Numbered from the stretch's first letter, positions 54,381 to 63,423 are shown. The stretch is DNA of 64,000 nt from JAPOXR01 sp965199765 (GCA_965199765.1 CBDATC010000001.1:1364001-1428000), one strand, 5' to 3'. A program made the numbers and translations. Notes: generated by a model from the letters alone, not told the origin.

Positions 54381-55616
54381 ATGACAGTATCAACGCCGCC
54401 GACCAGTCGGGGCGCTCTTGCGAAACGCGAAGCTCGACTGGCATGGGGATTGCTCCTGCCGACGCTGACCGCGGTATCGCTGGTTGTCGCCCTTCCTCTT
54501 ATCGCGATATTCTGGATTTCAGTGAAGCCGGTTGGCCTCGCCGATCTCAGACCGCCGACCATTATTGTCCGTGAATCCCTGCGGCTTAGAAACGATACGG
54601 CGACGCTTGAGTATCGCGTTAACAATTCCAGTCGGGAAGTCCTGATTGAAGACGCAGGCTTTTCCGACCGATTGCCCTCTTCAATTCAAATCACCGGCGA
54701 GCTGCCGGAATACTGCAGCCAAACCGGACAAGATTTGAACTGTTCGTTCGGCGATCTCCCCGGTGGCTTTCGCGAAAGATATCGAATTGCTGTTGAAATC
54801 ATTGGAGATGCCGAAGCGGCGGAAGAAGCGGCGGAAGGGTCCTTGCCAATCCTGCGCGGTCATGCCGATTATATCCTGACAAATCTGTCATTTACGGCAG
54901 AAAACTTCATTCGGATATTTGACGCATCCGAATTCTGGGAAGTCTTATGGGCTACCTTGTTTTACACAGTTTTCGGAACAATCGGAGCACTGGTCGCCGG
55001 GCTGTTCGCCGCCATGCTGTTGGATAACAGTTTTCGCGGGCAGGGGCTGCTGCGGGGATTGTATCTGTTTCCGTATGTTGCTCCGGTTATAGCGGTCGCA
55101 TTCACTTGGGTAACGCTGTTCGACCCTTTCAGCGGTTCTGCGAACGCTCTGTTCCTGCAGATGGGCGTCGTTAACGAATCCATCAATTTCTTCGGCGAGC
55201 GTCCGCAGGCGCTGATCATGGTGACAGTTTTCGAAATCTGGCGCTATTTTCCGCTGTCCTTCCTGTTCATACTCGCGCGGATGCAATCGATCGACACTGA
55301 TATGTATGAAGCGGCGGATATGGACGGAGCGAGCCCGTTTCAGAAATTCTGGTTTCTCAGCCTGCCACAGCTGCTGGGAATTTTGAGCGTCCTTTTCCTG
55401 CTGCGGTTTATTTGGACCTTCAACAAATTTGACGACATCTTTTTGCTGACAGGCGGAAACGCCGGCACCCGCACGCTTACGGTCAATGTCTACGAACAGG
55501 CGTTCGCCATTGCGAATATCGGAGCGGGCGCGGCGGTGGCCGTGGTGATCTTTTTCTGTCTGCTGATCTTCTCGTGGTTCTTTTTCAGATTCATGAGTCA
55601 GGAGGAGGGGCTATGA
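54381..55616 (+). CDS. Carbohydrate ABC transporter permease (AglF/MalF-like) with a periplasmic DUF11-like insert
   Basis: A 411-residue permease. After a first membrane helix (WGLLLPTLTAVSLVVALPLI) comes a soluble stretch, residues 57-143, with NDTATLEYRVNNSSREVLIE, FSDRLPSSIQITGELP and CSFGDLPGGF. These are hallmarks of the DUF11/Ig-like surface-repeat fold, with Cys112 and Cys121 placed for a disulfide. The standard five-helix permease core follows from about 175, with the EAA loop YEAADMDGASPFQKF. MalF also has a periplasmic loop that grips its binding protein, but this insert looks unrelated. The stop overlaps the next ATG. Confidence 0.88.
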   Translation: MTVSTPPTSRGALAKREARLAWGLLLPTLTAVSLVVALPLIAIFWISVKPVGLADLRPPTIIVRESLRLRNDTATLEYRVNNSSREVLIEDAGFSDRLPSSIQITGELPEYCSQTGQDLNCSFGDLPGGFRERYRIAVEIIGDAEAAEEAAEGSLPILRGHADYILTNLSFTAENFIRIFDASEFWEVLWATLFYTVFGTIGALVAGLFAAMLLDNSFRGQGLLRGLYLFPYVAPVIAVAFTWVTLFDPFSGSANALFLQMGVVNESINFFGERPQALIMVTVFEIWRYFPLSFLFILARMQSIDTDMYEAADMDGASPFQKFWFLSLPQLLGILSVLFLLRFIWTFNKFDDIFLLTGGNAGTRTLTVNVYEQAFAIANIGAGAAVAVVIFFCLLIFSWFFFRFMSQEEGL

Positions 55617-56827
55617 TGAAGAATTTTTACTTCGGTTATGTAACCGGTCCGATCCTCGGTGCTCTCTGGCTGCCGGTTCTTGCGACAACGGTCGCAATAA
55701 CAGCTTCATTCATTACCGGGGACGCTTACCGGCCCCTTATGCTTTTTTCGCTGATCTGGGGAGCTGTTCTCGGGGCTTTATTGGTCCGGTTCGGGCAAAG
55801 AAGAGAGCTGCAATGGGCAATCATGACGGCTCTGGCGCTTGTCACATTGGGTGGATTTGGACCGATGTTTATCGGTGGAAGCCTGTCTTTCGCCGGAGTA
55901 GTGGCATCCATAGCATTGTCGGTGGTTTTTGTGCTGAGCCAGCTCAAGATCGTCAGCGGCCTTCCGTGGCTGGGGACGACACGGCATGAATTCGAGGCGG
56001 CGGTTATCCGATTCTTAACCGGTTTCGGATACATTTTCTTCACCGCGATCGTGCTGATACCGTTTTACGTTATGGTGATGACAAGTCTGAAGTCGCAACA
56101 GGCGCTATTGGCGAATCCGCTCGATTTTTCACTCGATATTTCCAAGGGTTTGGGGTTGTTCCGGAGCTATGTGGAACTCTTCGGTGATTTTGACTTCGGG
56201 AGCTATCTCTTAACTTCCGCTTTCGTATCGGTTCTCACCGTGCTGATCACGCTCTTGTTCAGTGTGCCTGGCGCCTATGCGGTAGCGCGGCTGAGGTTTC
56301 GTGGACGGGCTTCCATGTCGCGTTCAATTCTGTTGATTTACATGGTGCCGATGATTGTTTTGGCGCTGCCGATATATATTGGGTTTTCGATTGTAGGGCT
56401 TCGCAACTCGCTGTTTGGAATCGTGCTGATTTATCCAGTTACGACGATACCTGTCGCGCTGTATATGCTGCAGGGGTATTTCCGCGGTTTGCCGGCGGAG
56501 GTTGAGGAAGCGGGGTTGATGGATGGTCTGTCGCGGCTGGCTGTCATAATCAAGATTACGCTGCCACTTTCGCTCCCAGCGCTCGCATCGGTGTCATTGT
56601 ATGTGTTCATGATTGCATGGAATGAGTTTCTGCTCGCCTTTATGCTGCTGGACGACCCGTCTAAATTCACCCTGACACGGGGCATCGCGTCTTTGAATTC
56701 GTCTGAAATTCCACGTCAGCATCTTATGGCGGGAGCAGTCATCGCAACCGTTCCGATCATGGCAATTTTTCTTGGATTGGAGCGTTTCATGACCAAGGGC
56801 CTGACCGCTGGTTCGGTAAAGGGATAA
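55613..56827 (+). CDS. Carbohydrate ABC transporter permease (AglG/MalG-like) with N-terminal membrane extension
   Basis: A 404-residue permease; the family core is about 280. The first 135 residues add four hydrophobic segments (VTGPILGALWLPVLATTVAI; LMLFSLIWGAVLGALLV; IMTALALVTLGGFGPMFIGG; FAGVVASIALSVVFVL). The MalG-type core begins at FIRFLTGFGYIFF-like sequence near 140, with EAA motif EEAGLMDGLSRLAVIIKITL. AGGAGGGG precedes the ATG at 55613, which overlaps the upstream stop. Confidence 0.88.
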   Translation: MMKNFYFGYVTGPILGALWLPVLATTVAITASFITGDAYRPLMLFSLIWGAVLGALLVRFGQRRELQWAIMTALALVTLGGFGPMFIGGSLSFAGVVASIALSVVFVLSQLKIVSGLPWLGTTRHEFEAAVIRFLTGFGYIFFTAIVLIPFYVMVMTSLKSQQALLANPLDFSLDISKGLGLFRSYVELFGDFDFGSYLLTSAFVSVLTVLITLLFSVPGAYAVARLRFRGRASMSRSILLIYMVPMIVLALPIYIGFSIVGLRNSLFGIVLIYPVTTIPVALYMLQGYFRGLPAEVEEAGLMDGLSRLAVIIKITLPLSLPALASVSLYVFMIAWNEFLLAFMLLDDPSKFTLTRGIASLNSSEIPRQHLMAGAVIATVPIMAIFLGLERFMTKGLTAGSVKG

Positions 56828-56835
56828 GTTGATCT

Positions 56836-58080
56836 GTGTTGAATGATCTTGATCAGCAGGCTCGCGGCATTTTAGCCAGCAATGATCGGGGGCGCTATAC
56901 TGTGCCAACCGAAGAACTTTATCCATATCAGTGGAATTGGGACAGTGCCTTTGCCGCACTTGGCATTGCGAAGTTTAACATTGATCGCGCATGGGTTGAG
57001 CTGGAAACACTGTTTTCAGGACAGTGGGCGGATGGAATGGTTCCGCACATTTTGTTTCACGAGCCGGACCCGGGTTATTTTCCGGGAGTCGAGGTTTGGC
57101 GAGGCACGGGGCCGATACCATCTTCGGGCATTTCCCAGCCGCCCGTTGCGACGTCTTTCGCGCGGCGAATTTACGAGATGGATCCCGTCAAGGGGCGGCA
57201 GCCGCTCGAGCGGCTTTATCCGCGCATGTTGGCGTGGCATGACTGGTTCATGCGGTGGCGTGGAGACCAAGGAGCGATTTGCGCCACTCATCCTTGGGAA
57301 GCGGGCCGCGATAACGCCCCTGATTGGGATGTTTCTTTAGCAGCGATCAATCCGACGGGCGTGGGAGAATATGTGCGCCGCGATACCGACCATGTGCAGC
57401 AAAAAATGCGCCCCACCAAGGAAGAATACGACCGGTATATCTGGCTTGTGCAGCTTGGAAGCCGGTTAGGCTGGGATCAAGAAGTCCTCTTGAAGGAAAA
57501 TCCGTTTCGGGTCGCTGACCCTGCGATGACGTTCATTTGTCTTCGAGCGGCAAGAGATTTGCGGACATTGGGAAATCTTCTGCAGCTCGACACCTCAAAG
57601 CTTGACGGGCAAATTGATCTTTTGGAGGAAGGGACGCAGACCCTGTGGAACGATTCGCTGGGCAGCTATGATAGCAGGATTGTGCCGGACGAATTCACAA
57701 ACTGCCTATCCAGCGCTTCGTTTCTGTGCTGGTATGCGGGATTGAAGGACGAAAAGCAGTTGCCGGCGCTGCGTCATGCGTTGTCCGATACGGCTTATCC
57801 GATTGCCAGCCACGATCCGGCTTCGGACCGGTTCGATGCATTCCGTTACTGGCGCGGCCCGACTTGGGCATTCATGAATATGCTGATCGGCATCGGTCTT
57901 GAGGAGCAGGGATATGCCGAATCCGAGATCCTCCGCAGCAAAACGCGTGAGATGATCAGCAGATCGGGTTTTTTTGAATATTTTAATCCGCTCACCGGCG
58001 AGGCAGCCGGCGGCAGTTCTTTCGCTTGGACAGCAGCTGTTTGGCTAGCTTGGACCGAGTCAAATTCAAAAGGTGCATGA
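56836..58080 (+). CDS. GH63-family glycosidase, mannosyl-/glucosylglycerate hydrolase-like
   Basis: A 414-residue (alpha/alpha)6-barrel glycosidase. The N-terminus LYPYQWNWDSAFAALG and GQWADGMVPHI, with the later YWRGPTWAFMNMLIGIGLEE and GGSSFAWTAAVWLAW, match bacterial GH63 mannosylglycerate hydrolases, which are of this short length. It has no signal peptide, so it acts on imported substrate in the cytoplasm. In the agl operons of Rhizobiales this place is held by a GH13 alpha-glucosidase. The start is GTG, 8 bases after the permease stop. Other alpha-glycosides remain possible substrates. Confidence 0.85.
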   Translation: MLNDLDQQARGILASNDRGRYTVPTEELYPYQWNWDSAFAALGIAKFNIDRAWVELETLFSGQWADGMVPHILFHEPDPGYFPGVEVWRGTGPIPSSGISQPPVATSFARRIYEMDPVKGRQPLERLYPRMLAWHDWFMRWRGDQGAICATHPWEAGRDNAPDWDVSLAAINPTGVGEYVRRDTDHVQQKMRPTKEEYDRYIWLVQLGSRLGWDQEVLLKENPFRVADPAMTFICLRAARDLRTLGNLLQLDTSKLDGQIDLLEEGTQTLWNDSLGSYDSRIVPDEFTNCLSSASFLCWYAGLKDEKQLPALRHALSDTAYPIASHDPASDRFDAFRYWRGPTWAFMNMLIGIGLEEQGYAESEILRSKTREMISRSGFFEYFNPLTGEAAGGSSFAWTAAVWLAWTESNSKGA

Positions 58081-59096
58081 TGGGGACAATTACTCTGAAA
58101 TCTGTTGAAAAGTGGTTTGGTGAGGTTCAAGTGATCAAGGGTATTGATCTTGATATCAATGCCGGCGAATTTGTCGTTTTCGTTGGGCCTTCCGGATGCG
58201 GCAAATCCACTTTGCTGCGCATGATCGGTGGTTTGGAAGATACGTCAAGGGGTTCGATTCTCATTGATGGGGAGGATGCAACCGATCAGCCTCCTTCGAA
58301 GAGAGGTCTGACCATGGTGTTTCAGTCCTACGCGCTTTACCCGCATATGTCGGTGCGAGACAATATGGGCTTCCCTCTTAAGACGGCCGGAGCTCCGAAG
58401 GAGGAGATTGACAACAAAGTCAATCAAGCAGCCGAGATTCTAAAACTTGATCAGTTTCTTCATCGGCGTCCGAAAGAGCTTTCAGGCGGACAAAGGCAGC
58501 GGGTTGCCATCGGACGTTCGATCGTGCGTGATCCGACAGCGTTTCTGTTTGATGAGCCTCTTTCCAATCTTGACGCGGCACTGCGGGTGGAGATGCGCTA
58601 TGAGATTGCAAAGCTGCATCAGAGTCTTGGGCGCACAATGATTTACGTGACGCACGACCAAGTAGAAGCCATGACTCTGGCTGACCGGATCGTCGTTTTG
58701 GAATTCGGAGAGATCGCGCAGGTGGGGACACCTCGCGAGTTGTATGAAAGACCGCAAAATCTCTTCGTTGCGCAATTTATCGGGTCGCCGAAGATGAACA
58801 TCGTGGAAGCGCGTTTTGTCCAAGGCAGTCACTCTGACCGAGCTCATGCCATCGGTGTCAGACCGGAGCATCTCGAATTTTGCTCGGCGGGCGAGGGTCT
58901 TATTGACGGGACTATAGAGTTTGTCGAGTATCTTGGCGCCGACGAATATGTCTTGGTGGATTGCGGGGAAGCGGGAGCGTTGACACAGCGAACGAACGGA
59001 GCCTCCGGGGTGAAACCAGGACAGGACATTGGATTGCGGCCAGGAGCTGAGGGCGCCGTTCATGCATTCGATGCTGATGGGCAAGTTCTGAGGTGA
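58077..59096 (+). CDS. Carbohydrate ABC transporter ATP-binding protein (AglK/UgpC/MalK-like)
   Basis: A 339-residue ATPase with Walker A GPSGCGKST, signature LSGGQRQRV and Walker B FLFDEPLSNLDA. A C-terminal TOBE-type regulatory domain starts near residue 235 (IGVRPEHLEF). It starts within the stop of the GH63 gene (ATGATG) and completes the importer. It is the last gene before tRNA-Met. Confidence 0.92.
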   Translation: MMGTITLKSVEKWFGEVQVIKGIDLDINAGEFVVFVGPSGCGKSTLLRMIGGLEDTSRGSILIDGEDATDQPPSKRGLTMVFQSYALYPHMSVRDNMGFPLKTAGAPKEEIDNKVNQAAEILKLDQFLHRRPKELSGGQRQRVAIGRSIVRDPTAFLFDEPLSNLDAALRVEMRYEIAKLHQSLGRTMIYVTHDQVEAMTLADRIVVLEFGEIAQVGTPRELYERPQNLFVAQFIGSPKMNIVEARFVQGSHSDRAHAIGVRPEHLEFCSAGEGLIDGTIEFVEYLGADEYVLVDCGEAGALTQRTNGASGVKPGQDIGLRPGAEGAVHAFDADGQVLR

Positions 59097-59182
59097 ATGG
59101 ATCATCCCTTGCGGATGTTGACGCAGCAGGAGCGGAGTAAAGACGAGAAGCCGATCCGCTTGGTTGATTCATGCAAGAGGGT

Positions 59183-59259
59183 TGGTAGCGGAGAAGGGAC
59201 TTGAACCCCTGACACGCGGATTATGATTCCGCTGCTCTAACCTGCTGAGCTACTCCGCC
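59183..59259 (-). tRNA. tRNA-Met (CAU), elongator type
   Basis: Read on the minus strand, the acceptor GGCGGAG pairs with CTCCGCT. The D arm has AGCTCAGCAGGTTAGAGCA, the anticodon stem is GCGGA/TCCGC with loop ATCATAA (anticodon CAT), the T arm contains GGTTCAAGTCC, and CCA is encoded. Length is 77 with CCA. A tRNA-Ile2 with lysidine-modified CAU is the main alternative; overall sequence favours elongator Met. Confidence 0.92.
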
Positions 59260-59351
59260 AAAGGGAGCCCCGGTTATCAAGACACCGTCTAGTTGTCAAT
59301 GAAAGAATTTGCGGTTTGCGGAATTGAGGGGGTTGCCGACCAGTGATCAAG

Positions 59352-59480
59352 CAGTTGGCTGTTCGGTGTGAATTACTTCTCCTATCGGATTGTCGTCTTT
59401 CTCGTCCATTGTCGGTCCTCTCTGTCTGGAAAGGAACCACCGGCAAAAGCAAATGTGCGAAAGATTTTGGACAGTACCAA
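59352..59480 (-). mobile_element. IS256-family relic, right end and transposase N-terminus
   Basis: On the minus strand from 59412 the start of an IS256 transposase is readable (MDEKDDNPIGEVIHTEQ). The element end GTGCGAAAGATTTTGGACAG lies at 59457. It matches the right half of the 33.86-34.53 kb element and lies just beyond the tRNA gene. Confidence 0.65.
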
Positions 59481-59576
59481 AATTTCTGGACACTATCCGG
59501 CTGCTGAGATCTTCAGAATCTGGACCCTCCATCGCCTTAGGGGTTTGGATTCTTAGCCTCCCGCCGCTTGACGAAA

Positions 59577-61016
59577 TCAGCAATGCTGACCAATGCCACG
59601 TCCGGCCTCGACAGGTGTGCGGCCATGTTTGTCCTTGGCCTGCGCGTCGGCCCCGCTCTTCAGCAGCAGATCGTATATCTCAGGCCAGCCCTCCTCGGCG
59701 GCAATGTGCAGCGGGGTTCGGTCGAGCGCGTCGCGGGAATCGATGTCGTCGCCTGCTTGCAGCCGTCGCCAAACGACCACAGCATCTCCCATCATAGTCG
59801 CCGAATGCAGGCGTCCGCCCGCGGCGGCGATACACCAGTTGCGCATCGACGGTATCGGAGGGAGGTAAACGCCGCGTTCCTCGGCCGATTCCTGCAGCAA
59901 ACCCTTGGCAACAAACAGGTCGAAGACTCCGTCCGCCGTCATACCCTCTGGCAGTGAGGTTGTCGTAGCACCGGGGACCTGTAGAGAATCGATCAGATCG
60001 ATGCAGTCGGCAGCCGACGCTCCGTCGCCGGTAATCCCAGCCATGAACCGGCCGATCAGAACCTTTGGGCGTGAGAGCCTGCCGTCCAAACGGTCGGTGT
60101 AATAATTTGCGCGCATAGCGGAGGAGCGGCGGCGGACATCGTCTTCGCTGACCATCGCCAGATCGCCGTTCGGTTCTTCGATCAGCATCTCGCCAATTGA
60201 CTGCAGTGTGTTGTGAAGATGATGCGGCCAGCCCTGGCTCTCGCGCTGCACCATGTCCTTCCAGCGGTTGATCAGCTGTGCGTCTGCGCAGACGCCGCAG
60301 GTGGAAAAGAATTTATCCGCCGATTCCCGGGTCTCGTCTTCAGACAGGCGGCCCAAGCTGATCACCGCGTTACCCGACAAGCGGGATATACCGGCGCGGC
60401 TGAGAACCGTCTTCGAATGCGCCAGACCGGCATAAATCGGAATGATCGGCGCAGTCTGATCTCCCTCATGCAGCCGCTGGAGAAAGCTCGCCGCGAACTG
60501 GGTCTGCGGCACGTTCTGGATTTCGTCGACAAAAAAAATGATCGGGTGCTTAATTCGTTCAAGAGCGTCTTCGGTCGGGTCGCCCGGCTCGGGCGGGTCT
60601 AAGGAAACGTCCGCGCCCAGCAGCGAGAAGCCCTTGAATACAGAAAGAAGTCTAAGCATCGAAGACCGGGAAAAATACTTTGCGTTGCGGCGGAGAGCTC
60701 CTTCCAAAGATTGAGAAGAGTGCAATGAGGCCACTTGGATTGTGATGATGTCCGGCTTGTCGTCCTGCTTCAGCCAGTCCGAGCGCAACTTCTGCAGGAG
60801 CGAGGTTTTTCCCGCGCCCGGCGCTCCTTGAATCAGCATGGTGGCACCGGCGGCGGGCTGGAAAACAGCATCGTTTCGGCGTTTCTGAACGGTGCGCGCC
60901 CGTGTCAGAATCCGTTCTGTCTCAGATTTGCGGCCGACGAAGTTGTTGGTGAGATAACGATCCGTCTCGCCGGCGAATTTTTCTAGGGCTTGGAGGTCGG
61001 ATCTGCGTTCCGGCAT
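59577..61016 (-). CDS. AAA/STAND-type ATPase with C-terminal ankyrin repeats
   Basis: A 479-residue protein. The P-loop is IQGAPGAGKTSLL near residue 75 and Walker B IIFFVDEIQNVP near 170, in the style of MNS/Orc1-like ATPases. The last 70 residues hold one and a half ankyrin repeats (DRTPLHIAAEEGWPEIYDLL, then KDKHGRTPVEAG). The ATG at 61016 has AGGAGGG upstream. After GRTPVEA the frame ends in GRGIGQHC; deleting one G near 59604 would instead give DVALVSIADFVKRREAKNPN and a stop at 59537, so a C-terminal frameshift is possible. Function unknown; defence or stress roles are plausible for this architecture. Confidence 0.8.
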   Translation of the reverse strand: MPERRSDLQALEKFAGETDRYLTNNFVGRKSETERILTRARTVQKRRNDAVFQPAAGATMLIQGAPGAGKTSLLQKLRSDWLKQDDKPDIITIQVASLHSSQSLEGALRRNAKYFSRSSMLRLLSVFKGFSLLGADVSLDPPEPGDPTEDALERIKHPIIFFVDEIQNVPQTQFAASFLQRLHEGDQTAPIIPIYAGLAHSKTVLSRAGISRLSGNAVISLGRLSEDETRESADKFFSTCGVCADAQLINRWKDMVQRESQGWPHHLHNTLQSIGEMLIEEPNGDLAMVSEDDVRRRSSAMRANYYTDRLDGRLSRPKVLIGRFMAGITGDGASAADCIDLIDSLQVPGATTTSLPEGMTADGVFDLFVAKGLLQESAEERGVYLPPIPSMRNWCIAAAGGRLHSATMMGDAVVVWRRLQAGDDIDSRDALDRTPLHIAAEEGWPEIYDLLLKSGADAQAKDKHGRTPVEAGRGIGQHC

Positions 61017-61332
61017 TATGAGCCCTCCTGTTTCTCCGCCGAACACAGGTTAACGCCCGTGTTCCTGTGGGTCAAGCGTCCGGCGAACCGTTTATCCGGC
61101 CGACCCGCTCCGCAGTGATCCGGCCGATTCCAACGGATTCAGCTTTGCCAACGCTGTTTCTAAACGTTGCACCTATTCTAGAACCTAACGACACAAAAAT
61201 TTCCTGTGAGGTCAATGAAATTTCCCGCAGCAGCACTGCATTCGGTTTGATTGGGAAAACCGGATTCAGTCGTTCCGACCTTTGTTTGATTATGAAGCGT
61301 TCAGCGTCGGGAAGACGAACCTCCTAGGGTAT
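61017..61332. other. Intergenic region, no gene recognised
   Basis: About 315 bases between the AAA/ankyrin gene start and the stop of the GST gene. The part near 61020-61200 should contain the AAA/ankyrin promoter. No repeats or hairpins were recognised. Confidence 0.4.
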
Positions 61333-62127
61333 TCAAAAGAGCCTCTTCTTAATTTTCCCAAATTTGATCACTGCCCGCACCAACCATAAGGGAACGTTAG
61401 GAATTCTGGAGCGGCGGTTATAACTGGGACGGCTTTCGATAATTTCCTTCCACAAGCAAACCGCCGTGTAAGGTGAGATATCATAACCCATATGATCCAG
61501 AAAAATCACATTGGTAACCCATGCGATATCGGCAACGGTAAATTGGGGTCCCATCAGATATGGGCTCCGACCGAGTTGTGATTCAAGCTTCGCAAGCAGC
61601 GCCGCGTTGCGTTCGAAAATTTCTGTTTTCTGGGCTTGGCTCATTCCGCCACGGTATTTTTTATGAAATTCATACAACGCCGGATTGAATTTTTTATAGC
61701 GTTCCAAGGCTTCGTCCGAGCAGGGTCGTCCAGCGCCGAACGCATAAAACTGGGCTTTTATGGAATTGATATGACATTCGGCGGCGGCATCAACCTGGCG
61801 CCACATCTCCTCTTGCTCCGCTTGATCCGCGGGACTCAATGCCGGGGTTGGAAAAACTTCTTCGAGATAACGCAGAATATCGTTCGAATTCGAAACCGAC
61901 TTTCCTTCATGCAGAAGCACAGGCACTGTACCCTTTGGATGCATGCGCAAAAAGAATGGTTGAAGATTTTCAATGTTGGTCAGATCGACGCTGTGAAGTT
62001 TGAAGGAAAGTCCTTTTTCTTCGAGCATCAACAAGACGCGGCTGACATTGTTGGAGTACTTCACGCCATAGATATGAATACCCGTCAAGGCGCGAAGGTC
62101 TGCATCTTGAATTTCGGTGATTGGCAT
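61333..62127 (-). CDS. Glutathione S-transferase family protein
   Basis: A 264-residue protein with a thioredoxin-fold N-terminal domain (IYGVKYSNNVSRVLLMLEEK; HPKGTVPVLLHEG followed by SNDILRYLEE) and an all-helical C-terminal domain (PYLMGPQFTVADIAWV). The candidate glutathione-activating residue is the Ser of YSNN. It stands alone on its strand. Substrate unknown. Confidence 0.85.
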   Translation of the reverse strand: MPITEIQDADLRALTGIHIYGVKYSNNVSRVLLMLEEKGLSFKLHSVDLTNIENLQPFFLRMHPKGTVPVLLHEGKSVSNSNDILRYLEEVFPTPALSPADQAEQEEMWRQVDAAAECHINSIKAQFYAFGAGRPCSDEALERYKKFNPALYEFHKKYRGGMSQAQKTEIFERNAALLAKLESQLGRSPYLMGPQFTVADIAWVTNVIFLDHMGYDISPYTAVCLWKEIIESRPSYNRRSRIPNVPLWLVRAVIKFGKIKKRLF

Positions 62128-62325
62128 TTGCTCTTCTCAAAATTCGCTGGTCTCGCAGTGTAACCGGCGGTGCGGTCGATTGTTCATTCAGTTGCCGCTG
62201 GCTTAATCACTTCGAACAGGATTGCGTGAAATCAAATCAAACTGCGAACGGTTTATTCTCAGTAACTTCCGTAGTTTTTGAAAATCAAAATGTTTTCCTG
62301 CTAATTTCCCTTGGCTGAACGCATA

Positions 62326-63375
62326 TCAGTTCCGCAGCCATTTGGTGAAGATCTGTGCAAACAAGATGACAAAAAATATTCGCGTGATGTGATGGGCCAC
62401 GACATAAGCGACATCTGTGCCTGCGATGACCGCAATAACCGCCATTTCAGCCTGGCCGCCCGGCAGAAATGCCAAAAACACCGCGAGAGCATCGAATTGC
62501 AGAATATTGGCAATGAATAGGATCAGAATTATGCTCAGCGTGCCGATGATCAGACTATAGGCAGCGCCTGACAGAACGTAATTGCGCAATTCGTAAACCG
62601 TTATTCCAGCATACCTGACCCCAACGCCCAGCCCAATGAAAAATTGAGCTGCCACAAGCATTTCAACGGGAGGCCTCGAATTGATTAGACCGGCTAAGGA
62701 TAACGCTGCGGTTAAGATAACAGGTCCAAGCAGAGATGAACCAGGCACGCCAAGACGTGCTGCGACTTGCCAGCCAATCAGTCCGGAAGCCGCCATAAGC
62801 ACAATTTCATGCACCGGCAGTTCTGTGATGAAATCGCCGGGAGGACGGCGCAGGTCAACGCCCCAAATCCAAGTGACCGCGATTGGAATGAACAAAAAAA
62901 TGACGAGTACGCGCGTCGCATGGATTAACGACATGGCCCGGACGTTGCCCCCGGCCTCCTCGCCAAGGATAAGCATGTCTTGCAGTCCGCCAGGCATCGC
63001 GGAGTAAAAGGATGTTTGACGGTCAAATCCGATCCGGCGGAAAAGCAAAAAACCGAGGGTGCCGATAGCGGCTGTGAACGGCGCGACAAACAGCAGCGAA
63101 AAGGTGATTGACGGCAGAGAAGCCAATAACTCAGGGGTAACCGTCGATCCGACGGCAACTCCCAAAAAAGTCCGCATGTAAAGTCCAAAGGAACCCATGC
63201 CCTGCAGTGAAAGACCGGCGAGAGCAGCGGCCAGCAGACCGGTCATCGGCCCAAGCAGGAAGGGAAGCGGGACGTTCAGAATAACAAAAATCGCGGCGCC
63301 AATGCTGGCATAGGCTAATGCGCCTAATCGTGCTTTTGTAAGAATTGGCTGCCTCTGGTAATTGCCGCTGCTCAT
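62326..63375 (-). CDS. AbrB-family (PF05145-type) integral membrane protein
   Basis: A 349-residue polytopic membrane protein with two related halves, each containing PLPFLLGPMTGLL- or VPGSSLLGPVIL-like stretches. SAMPGGLQDMLILGEEAGGN and LPGGQAEMAVIAVIAGTD are hallmarks of the family once named ammonia monooxygenase/AbrB duplication. It is unrelated to the AbrB DNA-binding protein; transport is likely, substrate unknown. An ATG at 63414 is the alternative start but would leave only 9 bases to the divergent MoxR-type gene. Confidence 0.83.
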   Translation of the reverse strand: MSSGNYQRQPILTKARLGALAYASIGAAIFVILNVPLPFLLGPMTGLLAAALAGLSLQGMGSFGLYMRTFLGVAVGSTVTPELLASLPSITFSLLFVAPFTAAIGTLGFLLFRRIGFDRQTSFYSAMPGGLQDMLILGEEAGGNVRAMSLIHATRVLVIFLFIPIAVTWIWGVDLRRPPGDFITELPVHEIVLMAASGLIGWQVAARLGVPGSSLLGPVILTAALSLAGLINSRPPVEMLVAAQFFIGLGVGVRYAGITVYELRNYVLSGAAYSLIIGTLSIILILFIANILQFDALAVFLAFLPGGQAEMAVIAVIAGTDVAYVVAHHITRIFFVILFAQIFTKWLRN

Positions 63376-63423
63376 GAATATTGCGGCAGGTGAAGAGTTG
63401 CAATTGCTTTCCATTGGTTAGGA

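Noticed and set aside
25645..59345. Shared GACCAGTG-TCA beside the left-end IS256 relic at 25.6 kb and the right-end relic at 59.35 kb, as if one element had been split by a 34-kb insertion.
   Set aside because: The match is short, part of it (ATTGACCA) is ordinary IS256 sequence, and three other relics lie between. Not enough to claim a split element.
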